From NCBI GenBank assembly GCA_947303395.1, contig CAMYYD010000001.1, forward strand, positions 124,001-188,000: a stretch of 64,000 bases of DNA. Direction: 5' to 3'. The notes beneath the pieces are model-generated. The model was given only the letters and a program-made list of their open reading frames with translations. It made no database searches and was not told the origin of the DNA. A program made the position numbers and the translations under genes. Source of the stretch: an uncultured Bacteroidales bacterium (GTDB lineage Bacteria; Bacteroidota; Bacteroidia; Bacteroidales; F082). Shown in pieces: positions 23,522-32,457 of the stretch (the stretch's first letter is position 1; each line of letters begins with the position of its first letter).

Positions 23522-25006
23522 ATGTTGGACGCTGTATGTCATAATACTAAACTATTCATAGATAATATGCCTAAAAAGCAGAGAAAAAACTATGGACAGT
23601 TTTTTACGAGTAAGGAAACAGCTCGTTTTATGGCTTCAATGTTCAATATTCCCAAAGAAAGAAATGATATATATATTCTTGATCCTGGAGCAGGTTCAGG
23701 GGTTCTGTCCGTTGCATTGCTTGAAAGAATCGCAAATGAAGGTGTAAAATCAAAAATACATCTTTGTTGCTACGAAAATGATGCCAATATTTTAGAATTA
23801 CTGAGGTCAAATCTAAATCTTGTTAAAGATAAAGGTGTTATTAATCTGGAATACACAATTAATAGTACTAACTATATCCTTAGTCAAAAAGATGACTTTA
23901 ACGAAGGTCTTTTTAAAAATGAAAACGCGGAAAAATATGATTTGATTATTGGGAATCCACCATATTTAAAAATATCTAAAGATGCTCCTGAAGCACAAGC
24001 TATGCAGGCAATCTGTTACGGAGCACCTAATTTATATTTTTTATTTTCCGCAATGTCTATTTTCAATCTCAAGATGTCTGGAGAGATGGTTTATATTATT
24101 CCGAGATCTTGGACATCTGGTTTTTATTTTGCTCGCTTTAGGAAGTATTTATTAAATGAGACAACCATTGACTCAATACATTTGTTTGAAAGCAGAAAAG
24201 ATGTCTTTGATGATGAAAATGTTTTGCAGGAAACAATGATTATTAAGCTAATCAAAAGTTCTGAAAAAAAAGATATTATGATTACAAAATCTCAAAGTAA
24301 TAGAGATTTTGAAAACCTAACGTCTATAAAAGTACCATACGATATAATCGTTTCAAAGACAAATGATTATATATATCTTGTTACAGAAAAGAAAGAAGTC
24401 GAATCATTAAAAAAGATAAACAAATTTGACTGTACATTACCTAAACTTGGATTAAAGATGAAAACTGGTTTGGTTGTAGACTTTAGGGCTAGAGATATGA
24501 TTCGTGATAGATTTGAAGAGGGGGCTATTCCTTTGTTTTATAGCAAACATATAAGAGATGGTAAAGTTGTTTTTCCAACAGGTGAAGACAATGAGTACAT
24601 AGAAACAACAAGAAGCGGATATAGGCAAAAGAATTCGAATTATCTATTTGTCAAACGTTTTACATCAAAAGAAGAACATAGAAGACTTCAAAGTGGTATA
24701 TATTTAAAAGAGTTTTTACCTGATTATGAATATGTTAGTACCCAGAACAAGATTAATTTTATTGATGGACTGAAAGAATTATCAAAATGTGTAGTTTATG
24801 GATTGTTTGTCGTATTTAATTCGTCAATATATGACATGTATTATAGGATTTTAAATGGGTCTACACAAGTGAATTCGACAGAAATAAATGGAATGCCAAT
24901 TCCATCAATGAATATAATTGAGAAAATGGGTAGACAGCTTCTTAAATCAGATAATCTGTCGGTAGTAACATGCGATAATATTTTAAATCAATTTATTTAT
25001 GAATAA
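23522..25006 (+). CDS. Adenine-specific DNA methyltransferase, PstI/BsuBI type
   Basis: A 494-residue N6-adenine methyltransferase. The SAM-binding motif is ILDPGAGSGVLSVALL (near 50-65) and the catalytic motif is IIGNPPYLK (near 143-151), the NPPY form used for N6-adenine methylation. The C-terminal half is a target-recognition region without other motifs. The length matches M.PstI and M.BsuBI (about 500 residues), and its partner is a PstI/BsuBI-type endonuclease, so CTGCAG is the likely target. I chose ATG 23522 because the earlier in-frame TTG at 23504 lies inside the -7 box. Base composition is clearly more AT-rich than in the flanking genes. Confidence 0.9.
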   Translation: MLDAVCHNTKLFIDNMPKKQRKNYGQFFTSKETARFMASMFNIPKERNDIYILDPGAGSGVLSVALLERIANEGVKSKIHLCCYENDANILELLRSNLNLVKDKGVINLEYTINSTNYILSQKDDFNEGLFKNENAEKYDLIIGNPPYLKISKDAPEAQAMQAICYGAPNLYFLFSAMSIFNLKMSGEMVYIIPRSWTSGFYFARFRKYLLNETTIDSIHLFESRKDVFDDENVLQETMIIKLIKSSEKKDIMITKSQSNRDFENLTSIKVPYDIIVSKTNDYIYLVTEKKEVESLKKINKFDCTLPKLGLKMKTGLVVDFRARDMIRDRFEEGAIPLFYSKHIRDGKVVFPTGEDNEYIETTRSGYRQKNSNYLFVKRFTSKEEHRRLQSGIYLKEFLPDYEYVSTQNKINFIDGLKELSKCVVYGLFVVFNSSIYDMYYRILNGSTQVNSTEINGMPIPSMNIIEKMGRQLLKSDNLSVVTCDNILNQFIYE

Positions 25007-25910
25007 CCTTGAAATAATGCGAGAAATACTCAAAAGAGTAGGAATGCCAGAAAAACAACAATCGGACTTGTGTTGTTATGTGATGTTGGCGATGTCAGAT
25101 ATTAAACCTGATGATTATTGGATAAATGCCACTAATGATTGGTTTAGAATACATGATATTATAGCCTTTACAGCTGAAGAATACAATAAACAATATGCAG
25201 AGAATAGTAGGGAAACTTTTCGAAAGCAAGCTATACACCATTTCCGTAATGCAGCGCTTATAGAAGACAACGGAAAGGCCACAAATAGTCCCGATTACAA
25301 ATATAGAATAACCAATGAATTTATACAAGTAATAAAAAGTCGCGGTGATGATGATAGTTTACGTGACTTTTTAAATAACCATGATAAACTTGTTGATATA
25401 TATGCCTCAAAAAAGGAAATAACAAAAATACCAGTAAAAATTAACACAAAAGACTATTTGCTATCATTAGGTAAACATAATGAATTGCAAAAACTAATAA
25501 TTAGCGAGTTCGCTCCTCGTTTTGCTCCGAATTCAACTTGTCTATATGTTGGTGACACTATTGAAAAAGATTTGGTTAAAAATGAAGCAATATTACAAGA
25601 TTTGGGTTTTGTAATTACTTTGCATGATAAAATGCCTGATGTAGTATTGTATTCGGAGGAAAAGAAATGGCTTTACTTTATTGAGGCAGTAACATCAGTT
25701 GGTCCGATGGATCCCAAAAGAATCATTGAGATTAATGAGATGACAAAAAATGTAAAGATTGGCAAAATATTTATCACGGCTTTTCTAGATTTTAAGACAT
25801 ATAAAAAGTTTTCCGACTCATTAGCGTGGGATACCGAAGTGTGGATTGCCGAAATGCCAAACCATATGATTCACCTTAATGGTGACAAGTTCATAGGTCC
25901 CAGACAATAA
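24999..25910 (+). CDS. Type II restriction endonuclease, BsuBI/PstI family
   Basis: A 303-residue endonuclease. The N-terminal third carries a helical region (about 1-105) that probably helps recognise DNA. The C-terminal half shows the BsuBI/PstI catalytic domain: FAPRFAPNSTCLYVGDT (about 168-184), DKMPDVVLYSEEKKWLYFIEAVTS, GPMDPKRIIEINEM, and WDTEVWIAEMPNHMIHLNGDKFIGP at the end. PDVV followed by FIEA matches the catalytic acidic residues of this family. R.PstI and R.BsuBI cut CTGCAG. The gene overlaps the methyltransferase by 8 bases, so methylation and cutting activities are produced together. Confidence 0.93.
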   Translation: MNNLEIMREILKRVGMPEKQQSDLCCYVMLAMSDIKPDDYWINATNDWFRIHDIIAFTAEEYNKQYAENSRETFRKQAIHHFRNAALIEDNGKATNSPDYKYRITNEFIQVIKSRGDDDSLRDFLNNHDKLVDIYASKKEITKIPVKINTKDYLLSLGKHNELQKLIISEFAPRFAPNSTCLYVGDTIEKDLVKNEAILQDLGFVITLHDKMPDVVLYSEEKKWLYFIEAVTSVGPMDPKRIIEINEMTKNVKIGKIFITAFLDFKTYKKFSDSLAWDTEVWIAEMPNHMIHLNGDKFIGPRQ

Positions 25911-25912
25911 AT

Positions 25913-26935
25913 TTAAAAAAGACTTCCTTGGTCAGCTCCTTTGAAGATGCCGAGGTGTTTGTAGGCGAGGTCGGTTGCTACACGGCCGCGTGGGGTGCGC
26001 ATGAGGTAGCCTTCTTGGATGAGGAACGGCTCGCAGACTTCCTCAATGGTACCAGCTTCTTCTCCGACGGCAGTGGCGATGGTGTTCACGCCAACAGGTC
26101 CGCCCTTGAACTTCTCGATGATGGTCAACAAGATGCGGTTGTCCATGTCGTCGAGACCGTGTTGGTCGACGTTGAGAGCTTTCAATCCTATTTTTGCTAT
26201 GTCGATGGTGATGCGACCGTCGCCTTTGATTTGAGCGAAGTCGCGGACACGACGCAGCAGCAAGTTGGCGATACGAGGGGTGCCACGACTTCTGCGGGCG
26301 ATTTCAAATGCGGCTTCGTCGTCAATCGGAACCTTGAGAATTGATGCCGAGCGTTTTATGATGTTCGACAAAGTCTTTGAATCATAATATTCTAGACGCA
26401 TGTTGATGCCGAAACGCGAGCGCAGAGGCGCTGTGAGAAGTCCGGAACGTGTTGTGGCGCCTATGAGTGTGAAAGGATTCAATGCAATCTGCACGCTGCG
26501 GGCATTCGGCCCCGTCTCAATCATGATGTCAATACGGAAATCCTCCATGGCGGAGTAGAGATACTCTTCCACGACTGGGCTCAGACGATGAATCTCATCG
26601 ATGAACAAGACGTCGTTTTTCTCGAGACTGGTGAGCAATCCGGCGAGGTTGCCTGGTTTGTCGAGCACTGGCCCGGATGTCATCTTCATGTTCACTCCAA
26701 GTTCGTTGGCGATAATGTGCGACAAGGTCGTCTTGCCCAATCCTGGAGGTCCGTGGAGCAAAACATGGTCGAGCGACTCGCCACGTTGAGCGGCAGCCTG
26801 CACAAAAACACGGAGATTTGCAACGACCTGTTCCTGTCCGGCGAAGCTGGCGAAAGCGTCAGGTCTCAAAACCTGTTCAATCTCCTTCTCAGCCTTGCTC
26901 ATCGAGGTGCCATATGCGTCGAGATTTTCATTCAT
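25913..26935 (-). CDS. ruvB: Holliday junction branch-migration helicase RuvB
   Basis: A 340-residue AAA+ ATPase that drives branch migration of Holliday junctions with RuvA. Walker A is GPPGLGKTT (62-70), Walker [10 protein letters not shown] (about 111-119), sensor 1 GATTRSGLL, and the arginine finger region PLRSRFG. The C-terminal winged helix ends [16 protein letters not shown]. The length is normal. It is convergent with the endonuclease gene, with only two bases between the stops. ruvA lies at the far right of this window, so the two are not adjacent. Confidence 0.97.
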   Translation of the reverse strand: MNENLDAYGTSMSKAEKEIEQVLRPDAFASFAGQEQVVANLRVFVQAAAQRGESLDHVLLHGPPGLGKTTLSHIIANELGVNMKMTSGPVLDKPGNLAGLLTSLEKNDVLFIDEIHRLSPVVEEYLYSAMEDFRIDIMIETGPNARSVQIALNPFTLIGATTRSGLLTAPLRSRFGINMRLEYYDSKTLSNIIKRSASILKVPIDDEAAFEIARRSRGTPRIANLLLRRVRDFAQIKGDGRITIDIAKIGLKALNVDQHGLDDMDNRILLTIIEKFKGGPVGVNTIATAVGEEAGTIEEVCEPFLIQEGYLMRTPRGRVATDLAYKHLGIFKGADQGSLF

Positions 26936-27017
26936 ATCAAAAAATTATTCACAAAATTACAAAATTTCATATACTAATTTGAAAAGTTTTGCGTAATTTT
27001 ACAAAAAATTTTGTGTT

Positions 27018-27584
27018 TTGAAGAATAAGATTCTGTTTTTTATCATAACGTGCTTATTATCAATAAGTTGTGCCGCTCAGAACGGTGTTTTGATTTTAAA
27101 TCAGAGCTCGAGAATAGATACTTTGGTAATGAAGCAACGTCAGATTCATGTCAATGACAGCACCATTGACGGTTTCAGGGTGCAGATTTTCATGGAATTA
27201 GGCAACGAAGCGCTTCATCATGCCGACAGTGTTAAAAGCAAGTTTTCGGAGAAATACCCTGACATTCCGATTTATCTGGTTTTCGGTCAGCCTTATTACC
27301 GTCTGCGTATTGGCGATTATCGCACGCGTTTGGAAGCTGAGAATATGTATCAGCAGGTGAAAAAAGAGTATAAAAACGCTTTCGTGACAGCCGATCGTAT
27401 CGAGTTGCCATATATCGCTCTTTGTTCAACCGATATGATTATAGATACGTTGGATCAGGATACGCTCAAGAAGGTGTTTTTCATCGAAGATGAAGGATAT
27501 ATAATTGATACTCTGTTACTTGACAGTATTTATTCAAACGACACGCTCATAAATTTCGATGAAAGAATTTTCTACGATGAGTAA
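27018..27584 (+). CDS. SPOR-domain lipoprotein
   Basis: A 188-residue exported protein. The start appears to be TTG at 27018, since it gives a complete lipoprotein signal (KNKILFFIITCLLSISC) and no ATG is available upstream; the next Met is at residue 38. A SPOR domain at about 57-135 (GFRVQIFMELGNEALHHAD, then YYRLRIGDYRTRLEAENMYQQVKK) is expected to bind denuded peptidoglycan at division sites. The acidic C-terminal tail (about 140-188) is rich in Asp and Thr and has no known fold. It is divergent from ruvB and followed 11 bases later by a small acidic protein gene. Confidence 0.85.
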   Translation: MKNKILFFIITCLLSISCAAQNGVLILNQSSRIDTLVMKQRQIHVNDSTIDGFRVQIFMELGNEALHHADSVKSKFSEKYPDIPIYLVFGQPYYRLRIGDYRTRLEAENMYQQVKKEYKNAFVTADRIELPYIALCSTDMIIDTLDQDTLKKVFFIEDEGYIIDTLLLDSIYSNDTLINFDERIFYDE

Positions 27585-27595
27585 AAAATCATGCT

Positions 27596-28060
27596 ATGAT
27601 GGAAGATGACGATTTAAAAAAACAGATAGACGAGTTGTTCAGGCTTTTCAAGAAAGTGATGGAGAAATATCCGCCTGATGATGTTCCTGGCATGGATAAG
27701 GCTCAATTAGAGCAACTAAAGGCGTATCTCACTCAGTATGAATCGGTTAAAGACCAGTTCTCGGTAGAAATGTTCAGCATGATGGACAACGGAATGGCGA
27801 AACAGTTTATCTCTATGTTAATCAATAAGTTACGTGAACAACTTGGAGATGATGCCGATGTCGACGAACTTCCTGAGGATCACATTAAAGATGTGGAAAT
27901 CAAGGAGAAAGCATTTGAATCGCTGCAGACAGGTGAGAATTACCAATCGCTGATTGACGCTATCGACGCGCAACTGAAAAATCCGGATTTGACTGACGAC
28001 GAGATGGACACTTTGCTCGACAAACGTCAGAATCTGATAAGTAAAATGAATAATAACTAA
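27596..28060 (+). CDS. Small acidic protein of unknown function
   Basis: A 154-residue soluble protein with no signal peptide. It starts MMEDDDLKKQIDELFRLFKK and is predicted to be nearly all helical, with a Pro-rich turn YPPDDVPGMD and an acidic middle (GDDADVDELPED). No motif is recognised. Two Met codons occur at the start; either may be used. It lies between the SPOR lipoprotein and a beta-barrel gene on the same strand, with gaps of 11 and 15 bases, so an envelope-linked role is possible but unproven. Confidence 0.7.
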   Translation: MMEDDDLKKQIDELFRLFKKVMEKYPPDDVPGMDKAQLEQLKAYLTQYESVKDQFSVEMFSMMDNGMAKQFISMLINKLREQLGDDADVDELPEDHIKDVEIKEKAFESLQTGENYQSLIDAIDAQLKNPDLTDDEMDTLLDKRQNLISKMNNN

Positions 28061-28075
28061 TTGAATATCAATAAA

Positions 28076-28738
28076 ATGAAAAAACATTTTTTTCTGCTTT
28101 CAGTCTTGCTTCTGATTTCGTTTATGGCGAAAGCACAGCTGATTAAAGACCGTACCAATGGCAAAGTTACCCTTGGATTTGATTTATATACCGATATAAA
28201 TACAGGCAGTAAGTATGAAAACTTCAATTTGCGCGCTATAAATCAGGGTTTTGGCACATATCTGACATATAATTTCCCTATGGGCGAGTCGAAGCATACC
28301 GTATCGCTTGGCGCTGGGGTGTCGTTTCATAATTATTACATGAAAGATTCTTGGTTATCAGAGCCTTATAACACTGTAATTACATTTGAAGAGGCTTCGG
28401 TTAAGAAGAGTAAAATCATGATTGGTTATTTTGATATCCCGATGGAGTTGAATTTCAGAATTGTCGACAAATTCAAGATTTCGTTTGGAGCAAAGGTCGG
28501 ATTCCTGATGACCAGCAGATCGAAAGTCATTGGTGATGTTTTTGGAGACAGCCACAAATGGGAAGTCAAATACGGCAGCATCAATTCGTTGGAAAACATC
28601 GTTTATTCAGCGTTTGCGAGAATTGGTTACAGATGTGTGAACTTGTTTGTCGGATATCAGTTCAACAGTTCGTTCAAGCAGGACAGAGGGCCGGAGATTC
28701 TTCCGTTCTCGATAGGTATCGGTATCAGAGCCTACTAA
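28076..28738 (+). CDS. Outer-membrane beta-barrel protein
   Basis: A 220-residue protein with a signal peptide (MKKHFFLLSVLLLISFMAKAQ) and alternating strands typical of an 8-stranded porin-family barrel (LGFDLYTDIN, FGTYLTYNFPM, LGAGVSFHNYYM, FSIGIGIRAY at the C-terminus). The ATG at 28076 is preferred over the in-frame TTG at 28061. No specific function is recognised. The stop overlaps the stop of the convergent membrane-protein gene by four bases. Confidence 0.8.
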   Translation: MKKHFFLLSVLLLISFMAKAQLIKDRTNGKVTLGFDLYTDINTGSKYENFNLRAINQGFGTYLTYNFPMGESKHTVSLGAGVSFHNYYMKDSWLSEPYNTVITFEEASVKKSKIMIGYFDIPMELNFRIVDKFKISFGAKVGFLMTSRSKVIGDVFGDSHKWEVKYGSINSLENIVYSAFARIGYRCVNLFVGYQFNSSFKQDRGPEILPFSIGIGIRAY

Positions 28739-29337
28739 ATCAGGAAAAGGAAATACATTATAATCACTGTGGCGAATCCCATGGCAAATCCCAAGTAAAT
28801 CTGGGCGTTGCTGTGGGATTTGAGTTTTAGTCGAGCTGTTGCCACTATGCCTGCGATGATGATGCTTGCGATAAAATAAAGCAGGTACATACGAATTGAG
28901 GCTGTCGTCAGGATGAAAAGAGAGGCGGTGAGGTTGCCCCAACCCAGTGAATGCAGGCTTATTTTCCAGAAAAAAGTGATGACAAAAGCTAGAATTGTCA
29001 CGACGATGACCGTTGTGAGGTAGAAACTGAATATTGAAAACAGCTGAAACTTATTGAAAAACCTGAGTGTTACGTAGAGAAAGAGAATCATGATGAACAG
29101 CGGCCCGAGGCGGTCGTCGCGGTTTTCCATTTCGAATGATTCGATGACATGCCATCTCTTCATCATCACGATAATCAATGCAGGGATGAGGAAAGTCATT
29201 GAGAATGTGATGGCTAGAAATGTCAGGTCGTTGTCGGGCGTGAACCTTGTGATGCCTGAGAGCAGCAGGATTATCATCATCCAAGTCGGGTGGAAGATGG
29301 GGTGACCGATTATCGAGATGATTTTCGCTGTTTTCAT
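28735..29337 (-). CDS. PAP2-like integral membrane protein
   Basis: A 200-residue protein with about six membrane helices. A degenerate phosphatase-like signature is visible: KISLHSLGWG near 127-136 and ARLKLKSHSNAQIYLG near 168-183. This resembles the second and third motifs of PAP2 lipid phosphatases, but the first KxxxxxxRP motif is not clear, so activity is uncertain. It starts inside the last bases of rpoN (ATGA overlap, 29334-29337), so it is translated from the same message. Confidence 0.65.
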   Translation of the reverse strand: MKTAKIISIIGHPIFHPTWMMIILLLSGITRFTPDNDLTFLAITFSMTFLIPALIIVMMKRWHVIESFEMENRDDRLGPLFIMILFLYVTLRFFNKFQLFSIFSFYLTTVIVVTILAFVITFFWKISLHSLGWGNLTASLFILTTASIRMYLLYFIASIIIAGIVATARLKLKSHSNAQIYLGFAMGFATVIIMYFLFLI

Positions 29338-30833
29338 AACACTTTGCGGAGGCGGGCTACAGGGATTCCCAGTTGTTCGCGGTATTTGGCGACGGTACGG
29401 CGAGCAATGGTGTAGCCTTTTTCTTTCAAGATGGCGGTTAACTCATCGTCGTTCAAAGGGTTAGCTTTGTCTTCGTTTTCGACGCTTTCGCGAACAATCT
29501 TCTTTACTTCGCGAGTTGAGACCTCTTCGCCTTCATCGTTGACGAGACCTTCGCTGAAGAAATATTTCAGTTGGAAGGTGCCGTATGCCGTCTGCACATA
29601 TTTGCTGTTGGCGACACGTGAAATCGTCGAGATGTCGAGACCAACTATGTCGGATATGTCTTTGAGAATCATTGGCTTGAGTTTGCCTTCATCACCGGTG
29701 AGGAAGAAATCCTTCTGATATTCCATGATGGCTTTCATGGTGACGTAAAGCGTGCTTTGGCGTTGTTTTATGGCATCGATGAACCAGTTTGCCGAGTCGA
29801 TTTTGCTCTTGATGAAGGTTACGGCTTCGCGTTTTTCCTTGCTGTCCTTACCTGCGGCATATTCTTTCAGCATATTCATGAAATCCTTGCTGACATGAAG
29901 CTCGGGAGTGTTTCGGCTGTTGAGTTGCAGCTCGAGTTCGCCGCCGTTGTTGATGACTGTGAAATCAGGAATTATGTAGTCGTTGTTATGCGTTGAGGTG
30001 CCCATTGAGCCGCCAGGTTTTGGGTTGAGCGACAGTATGATGTCGAGCGCGCGTTTGAACTCGTCGTCGGTCATTTCTGAACGAGAGACGATTTTGTCGT
30101 AGTGTTTCTTGGTGAACTCGTCGAAAAACTTTTCGATGACGGTTATCGCGTTGTCGCAGTCTGCACTGGGGTTTTCCTCGTTGATGCGTCGCAGTTGAAT
30201 GAGCAGGCATTCTTGGAGATTCGTCGCGCCAACACCAGCTGGGTCGAAGTCCTGGATTATTTCAAGCACTTCGCGAACTTCGTCTTCGGTCGCGTCGATG
30301 TTTTGAGTGAAAAGCAGGTCATCGGCGATACCGGATACCGGTCGTGACAGATAGCCGGCATCGTCGAGGTTGCCTATGATATACGCTCCGATTTTACGTT
30401 TTTTCTCGTCAAGTTTGCGGAAACCGAGCTGTTCCATGAGCAAATCTTGGAACGTGGTCTCGTTAGTTATTGGAGCCTCGTAATGTTTATCGTCGGGGCT
30501 GCTGTTGTTGACGGAATATTTGTAAGCTGCGTCGTCTTCGTCGTCATCTTTCAGATAGTCGTCGAAGTCGTCGAGCGGGTCATAATTGTCGTCGTCACTT
30601 TGGTTGTCGTCAAAGGTGTCGACATTATCATTGTCATCAAGGCTTTCGCCGTTGATGTCGTCTTCGTATTCGTGGTTTTCGCCTTCTTCTAGGGCTGGGT
30701 TCTGCATGATTTCCTCTTTGATGCGGGTGCTCAGTTCCATCGTCGGGATTTGCAGCAGTTTCATGATTAGAATCTGCTGTGGCGACAGCTTTTGCAGGAG
30801 CTTCTGGGTTTGAGTTAATCGTTGAGAACTCAT
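29334..30833 (-). CDS. rpoN: RNA polymerase sigma-54 factor
   Basis: A 499-residue RpoN. The activator-interacting region I is at the N-terminus (LTQTQKLLQKLSPQQILIMKLLQIP). A strongly acidic region II (about 50-120, runs of Asp and Asn) follows, then the core-binding domain (about 125-330), the helix-turn-helix near 385 (DISTISRVANSKY) and the RpoN box ARRTVAKYREQLGIP near the end, which reads the -24 element. It directs transcription that depends on ATP-driven enhancer proteins. It follows asnS on the minus strand, with an 8-bp inverted array between them. Confidence 0.96.
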   Translation of the reverse strand: MSSQRLTQTQKLLQKLSPQQILIMKLLQIPTMELSTRIKEEIMQNPALEEGENHEYEDDINGESLDDNDNVDTFDDNQSDDDNYDPLDDFDDYLKDDDEDDAAYKYSVNNSSPDDKHYEAPITNETTFQDLLMEQLGFRKLDEKKRKIGAYIIGNLDDAGYLSRPVSGIADDLLFTQNIDATEDEVREVLEIIQDFDPAGVGATNLQECLLIQLRRINEENPSADCDNAITVIEKFFDEFTKKHYDKIVSRSEMTDDEFKRALDIILSLNPKPGGSMGTSTHNNDYIIPDFTVINNGGELELQLNSRNTPELHVSKDFMNMLKEYAAGKDSKEKREAVTFIKSKIDSANWFIDAIKQRQSTLYVTMKAIMEYQKDFFLTGDEGKLKPMILKDISDIVGLDISTISRVANSKYVQTAYGTFQLKYFFSEGLVNDEGEEVSTREVKKIVRESVENEDKANPLNDDELTAILKEKGYTIARRTVAKYREQLGIPVARLRKVL

Positions 30834-30837
30834 AATA

Positions 30838-30925
30838 GTTATTCAGTTAGTCAGTTGTTCAGTTATTCAGTTAGTCAGTCAGTTGGTTTTAACTGATTAA
30901 TTGACTAACTGATTAACTGGTTAAC
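30838..30925. repeat. 8-bp CAGTTnnn / AACTGnnn inverted array between asnS and rpoN
   Basis: The plus strand shows CAGTTAGT/CAGTTGTT/CAGTTATT units, a short TTTT turn, then AACTGATT/AATTGACT/AACTGATT/AACTGG. It begins 4 bases before the rpoN ATG (read on the minus strand) and ends directly at the asnS stop codon at 30926. Units, size (88 bases) and position match the array at 4031-4118. Confidence 0.7.
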
Positions 30926-32365
30926 TTAATATAGGCAGTTCTTAGGTGTACGTGGGAACGGGATGACGTCGCGGATGTTGCTCATGCCTGTGACGAAGAG
31001 CAGCAGACGCTCGAAACCGAGTCCGTAGCCTGAGTGAGGCACTGAGCCGAAGCGGCGTGAGTCGAGGTACCAGTTCATTGATTCCTCAGGAATTCCTACT
31101 TCGTGCATACGTCTGAGCAGCTTGTCCATGTCGGTTTCACGCTCTGAGCCGCCGATGATTTCGCCGATGCCAGGGAAGAGGACATCCATAGCGCGGACGG
31201 TCTTGCCATCTTCGTTCTGTTTCATGTAGAAAGCTTTAATTTCCATCGGGTAATCGGTGAGGATGACAGGCTTCTTGAAGTGCTTCTCGACGAGGTAACG
31301 CTCGTGTTCTGACTGCAGGTCGACGCCCCAGCCGGTGATAGGATACTGGAACTTGCCTTTCTTGTTGTAGTTGCAGTTCTTGAGGATGTCGATAGCCTCG
31401 GTGTATGTCAAAACCTGGAACGGATGTTCGAGAACGAAGTGAAGTTTCTCGATGAGTTCCATCGATTTCTCTTCTTCTTTCTTGTTCTTTTCTTCTTCCT
31501 GGAGACGTTTGCTGAGGAAGAGGAGGTCGTCCATACAGTTGTCTAATGCATACTGAATCAAATACTTAAGCATCTCTTCAGCGAGCTCCATGTTGTCGTG
31601 GATGTCGTAGAATGCCATTTCTGGTTCAATCATCCAGAACTCGGCGAGGTGACGGGTTGTATTTGAGTTTTCGGCGCGGAAAGTAGGACCGAAAGTATAA
31701 ATCTTCGAAAGAGCTGTTGCTGCCAATTCGCCTTCGAGCTGACCTGAAACGGTGAGGTTTGTCGACTTTCCGAAGAAATCCTGGCTATAGTCAATCTTAC
31801 CTTCTTCTGTTCTCGGCAGGTTGTTGAGGTCGAGGGTTGTCACCTGGAACATCTCGCCAGCGCCTTCAGCGTCGGATGCTGTGATGAGCGGGGTATGGAT
31901 GTTGTAGAAACCCTTGCTGTTGAAGAAGTTATGGATTGCAAACACCATGGCGTGGCGGATGCGGAACACTGCTCCGAAGGTGTTTGTGCGGAAACGCAGA
32001 TGAGCGATGTCGCGCAAGAACTCCAATGAGTGTTTCTTGGGCTGCAGGGGATAGAAATCCGGGTTTGCCGGGCCTAAAAGCTCGATTGAACTGACTGAAA
32101 GTTCCACGTTTTGTCCGCTTCCGGCTGATTTTACGAGTTTTCCGATTGCTGAAACCGAAGCGCCTGCGTGCATCAAAGCGAGATTTTCCTCAGGAATCTT
32201 CTCCAAATCGATGACCAACTGCAGGTTGTTGATGGTCGAGCCGTCGTTCAAAGCGATGAAAGCGACGTTTTTGCTGCCGCGTTTGTTACGCACCCAGCCT
32301 TTCACATTTATCTCATTATCAAGCTCTTGCATTGCGAGAGCAGCTTTAATCTCTGTACGTTTCAC
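30926..32365 (-). CDS. asnS: Asparaginyl-tRNA synthetase
   Basis: A 479-residue class IIb synthetase. It has an N-terminal OB anticodon-binding domain (about 15-105, [25 protein letters not shown]) and a catalytic domain with motif 2 [21 protein letters not shown] (near 230-250) and motif 3 [10 protein letters not shown] (near 450). The FRAENSNT sequence distinguishes AsnRS from AspRS. It charges tRNA-Asn. A promoter box CAAAATTA (minus-strand TAATTTTG) lies at 32394-32401. The stop codon abuts the 8-bp array. Confidence 0.96.
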   Translation of the reverse strand: MKRTEIKAALAMQELDNEINVKGWVRNKRGSKNVAFIALNDGSTINNLQLVIDLEKIPEENLALMHAGASVSAIGKLVKSAGSGQNVELSVSSIELLGPANPDFYPLQPKKHSLEFLRDIAHLRFRTNTFGAVFRIRHAMVFAIHNFFNSKGFYNIHTPLITASDAEGAGEMFQVTTLDLNNLPRTEEGKIDYSQDFFGKSTNLTVSGQLEGELAATALSKIYTFGPTFRAENSNTTRHLAEFWMIEPEMAFYDIHDNMELAEEMLKYLIQYALDNCMDDLLFLSKRLQEEEKNKKEEEKSMELIEKLHFVLEHPFQVLTYTEAIDILKNCNYNKKGKFQYPITGWGVDLQSEHERYLVEKHFKKPVILTDYPMEIKAFYMKQNEDGKTVRAMDVLFPGIGEIIGGSERETDMDKLLRRMHEVGIPEESMNWYLDSRRFGSVPHSGYGLGFERLLLFVTGMSNIRDVIPFPRTPKNCLY

Positions 32366-32434
32366 GATTTTTATCTTTTAAAATTTCAAACTACAAAATT
32401 AGCAAAAAATTGCTGAATTGACGCATTTTATTTT

Positions 32435-32442
32435 TATATTTG
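32435..32442 (+). promoter_or_regulatory. -7 promoter element of the DAHP synthase/chorismate mutase gene
   Basis: TATATTTG, with a possible TTG -33 element at 32410-32412 (22 bases upstream), lies 16 bases before the ATG at 32458. The leader is therefore very short. Confidence 0.55.
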
Positions 32443-32457
32443 CAAAAAAAATATGAG

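Noticed and set aside
28735..29337. Assignment as an active PAP2 lipid phosphatase
   Set aside because: The first PAP2 motif is not clear and the catalytic pattern is degenerate, so only a PAP2-like call is kept.
30447..30692. Val-rich plus-strand frame within rpoN
   Set aside because: It is the complement of the Asp-rich region II; Asp codons GAC/GAT read as Val/Ile on the other strand.
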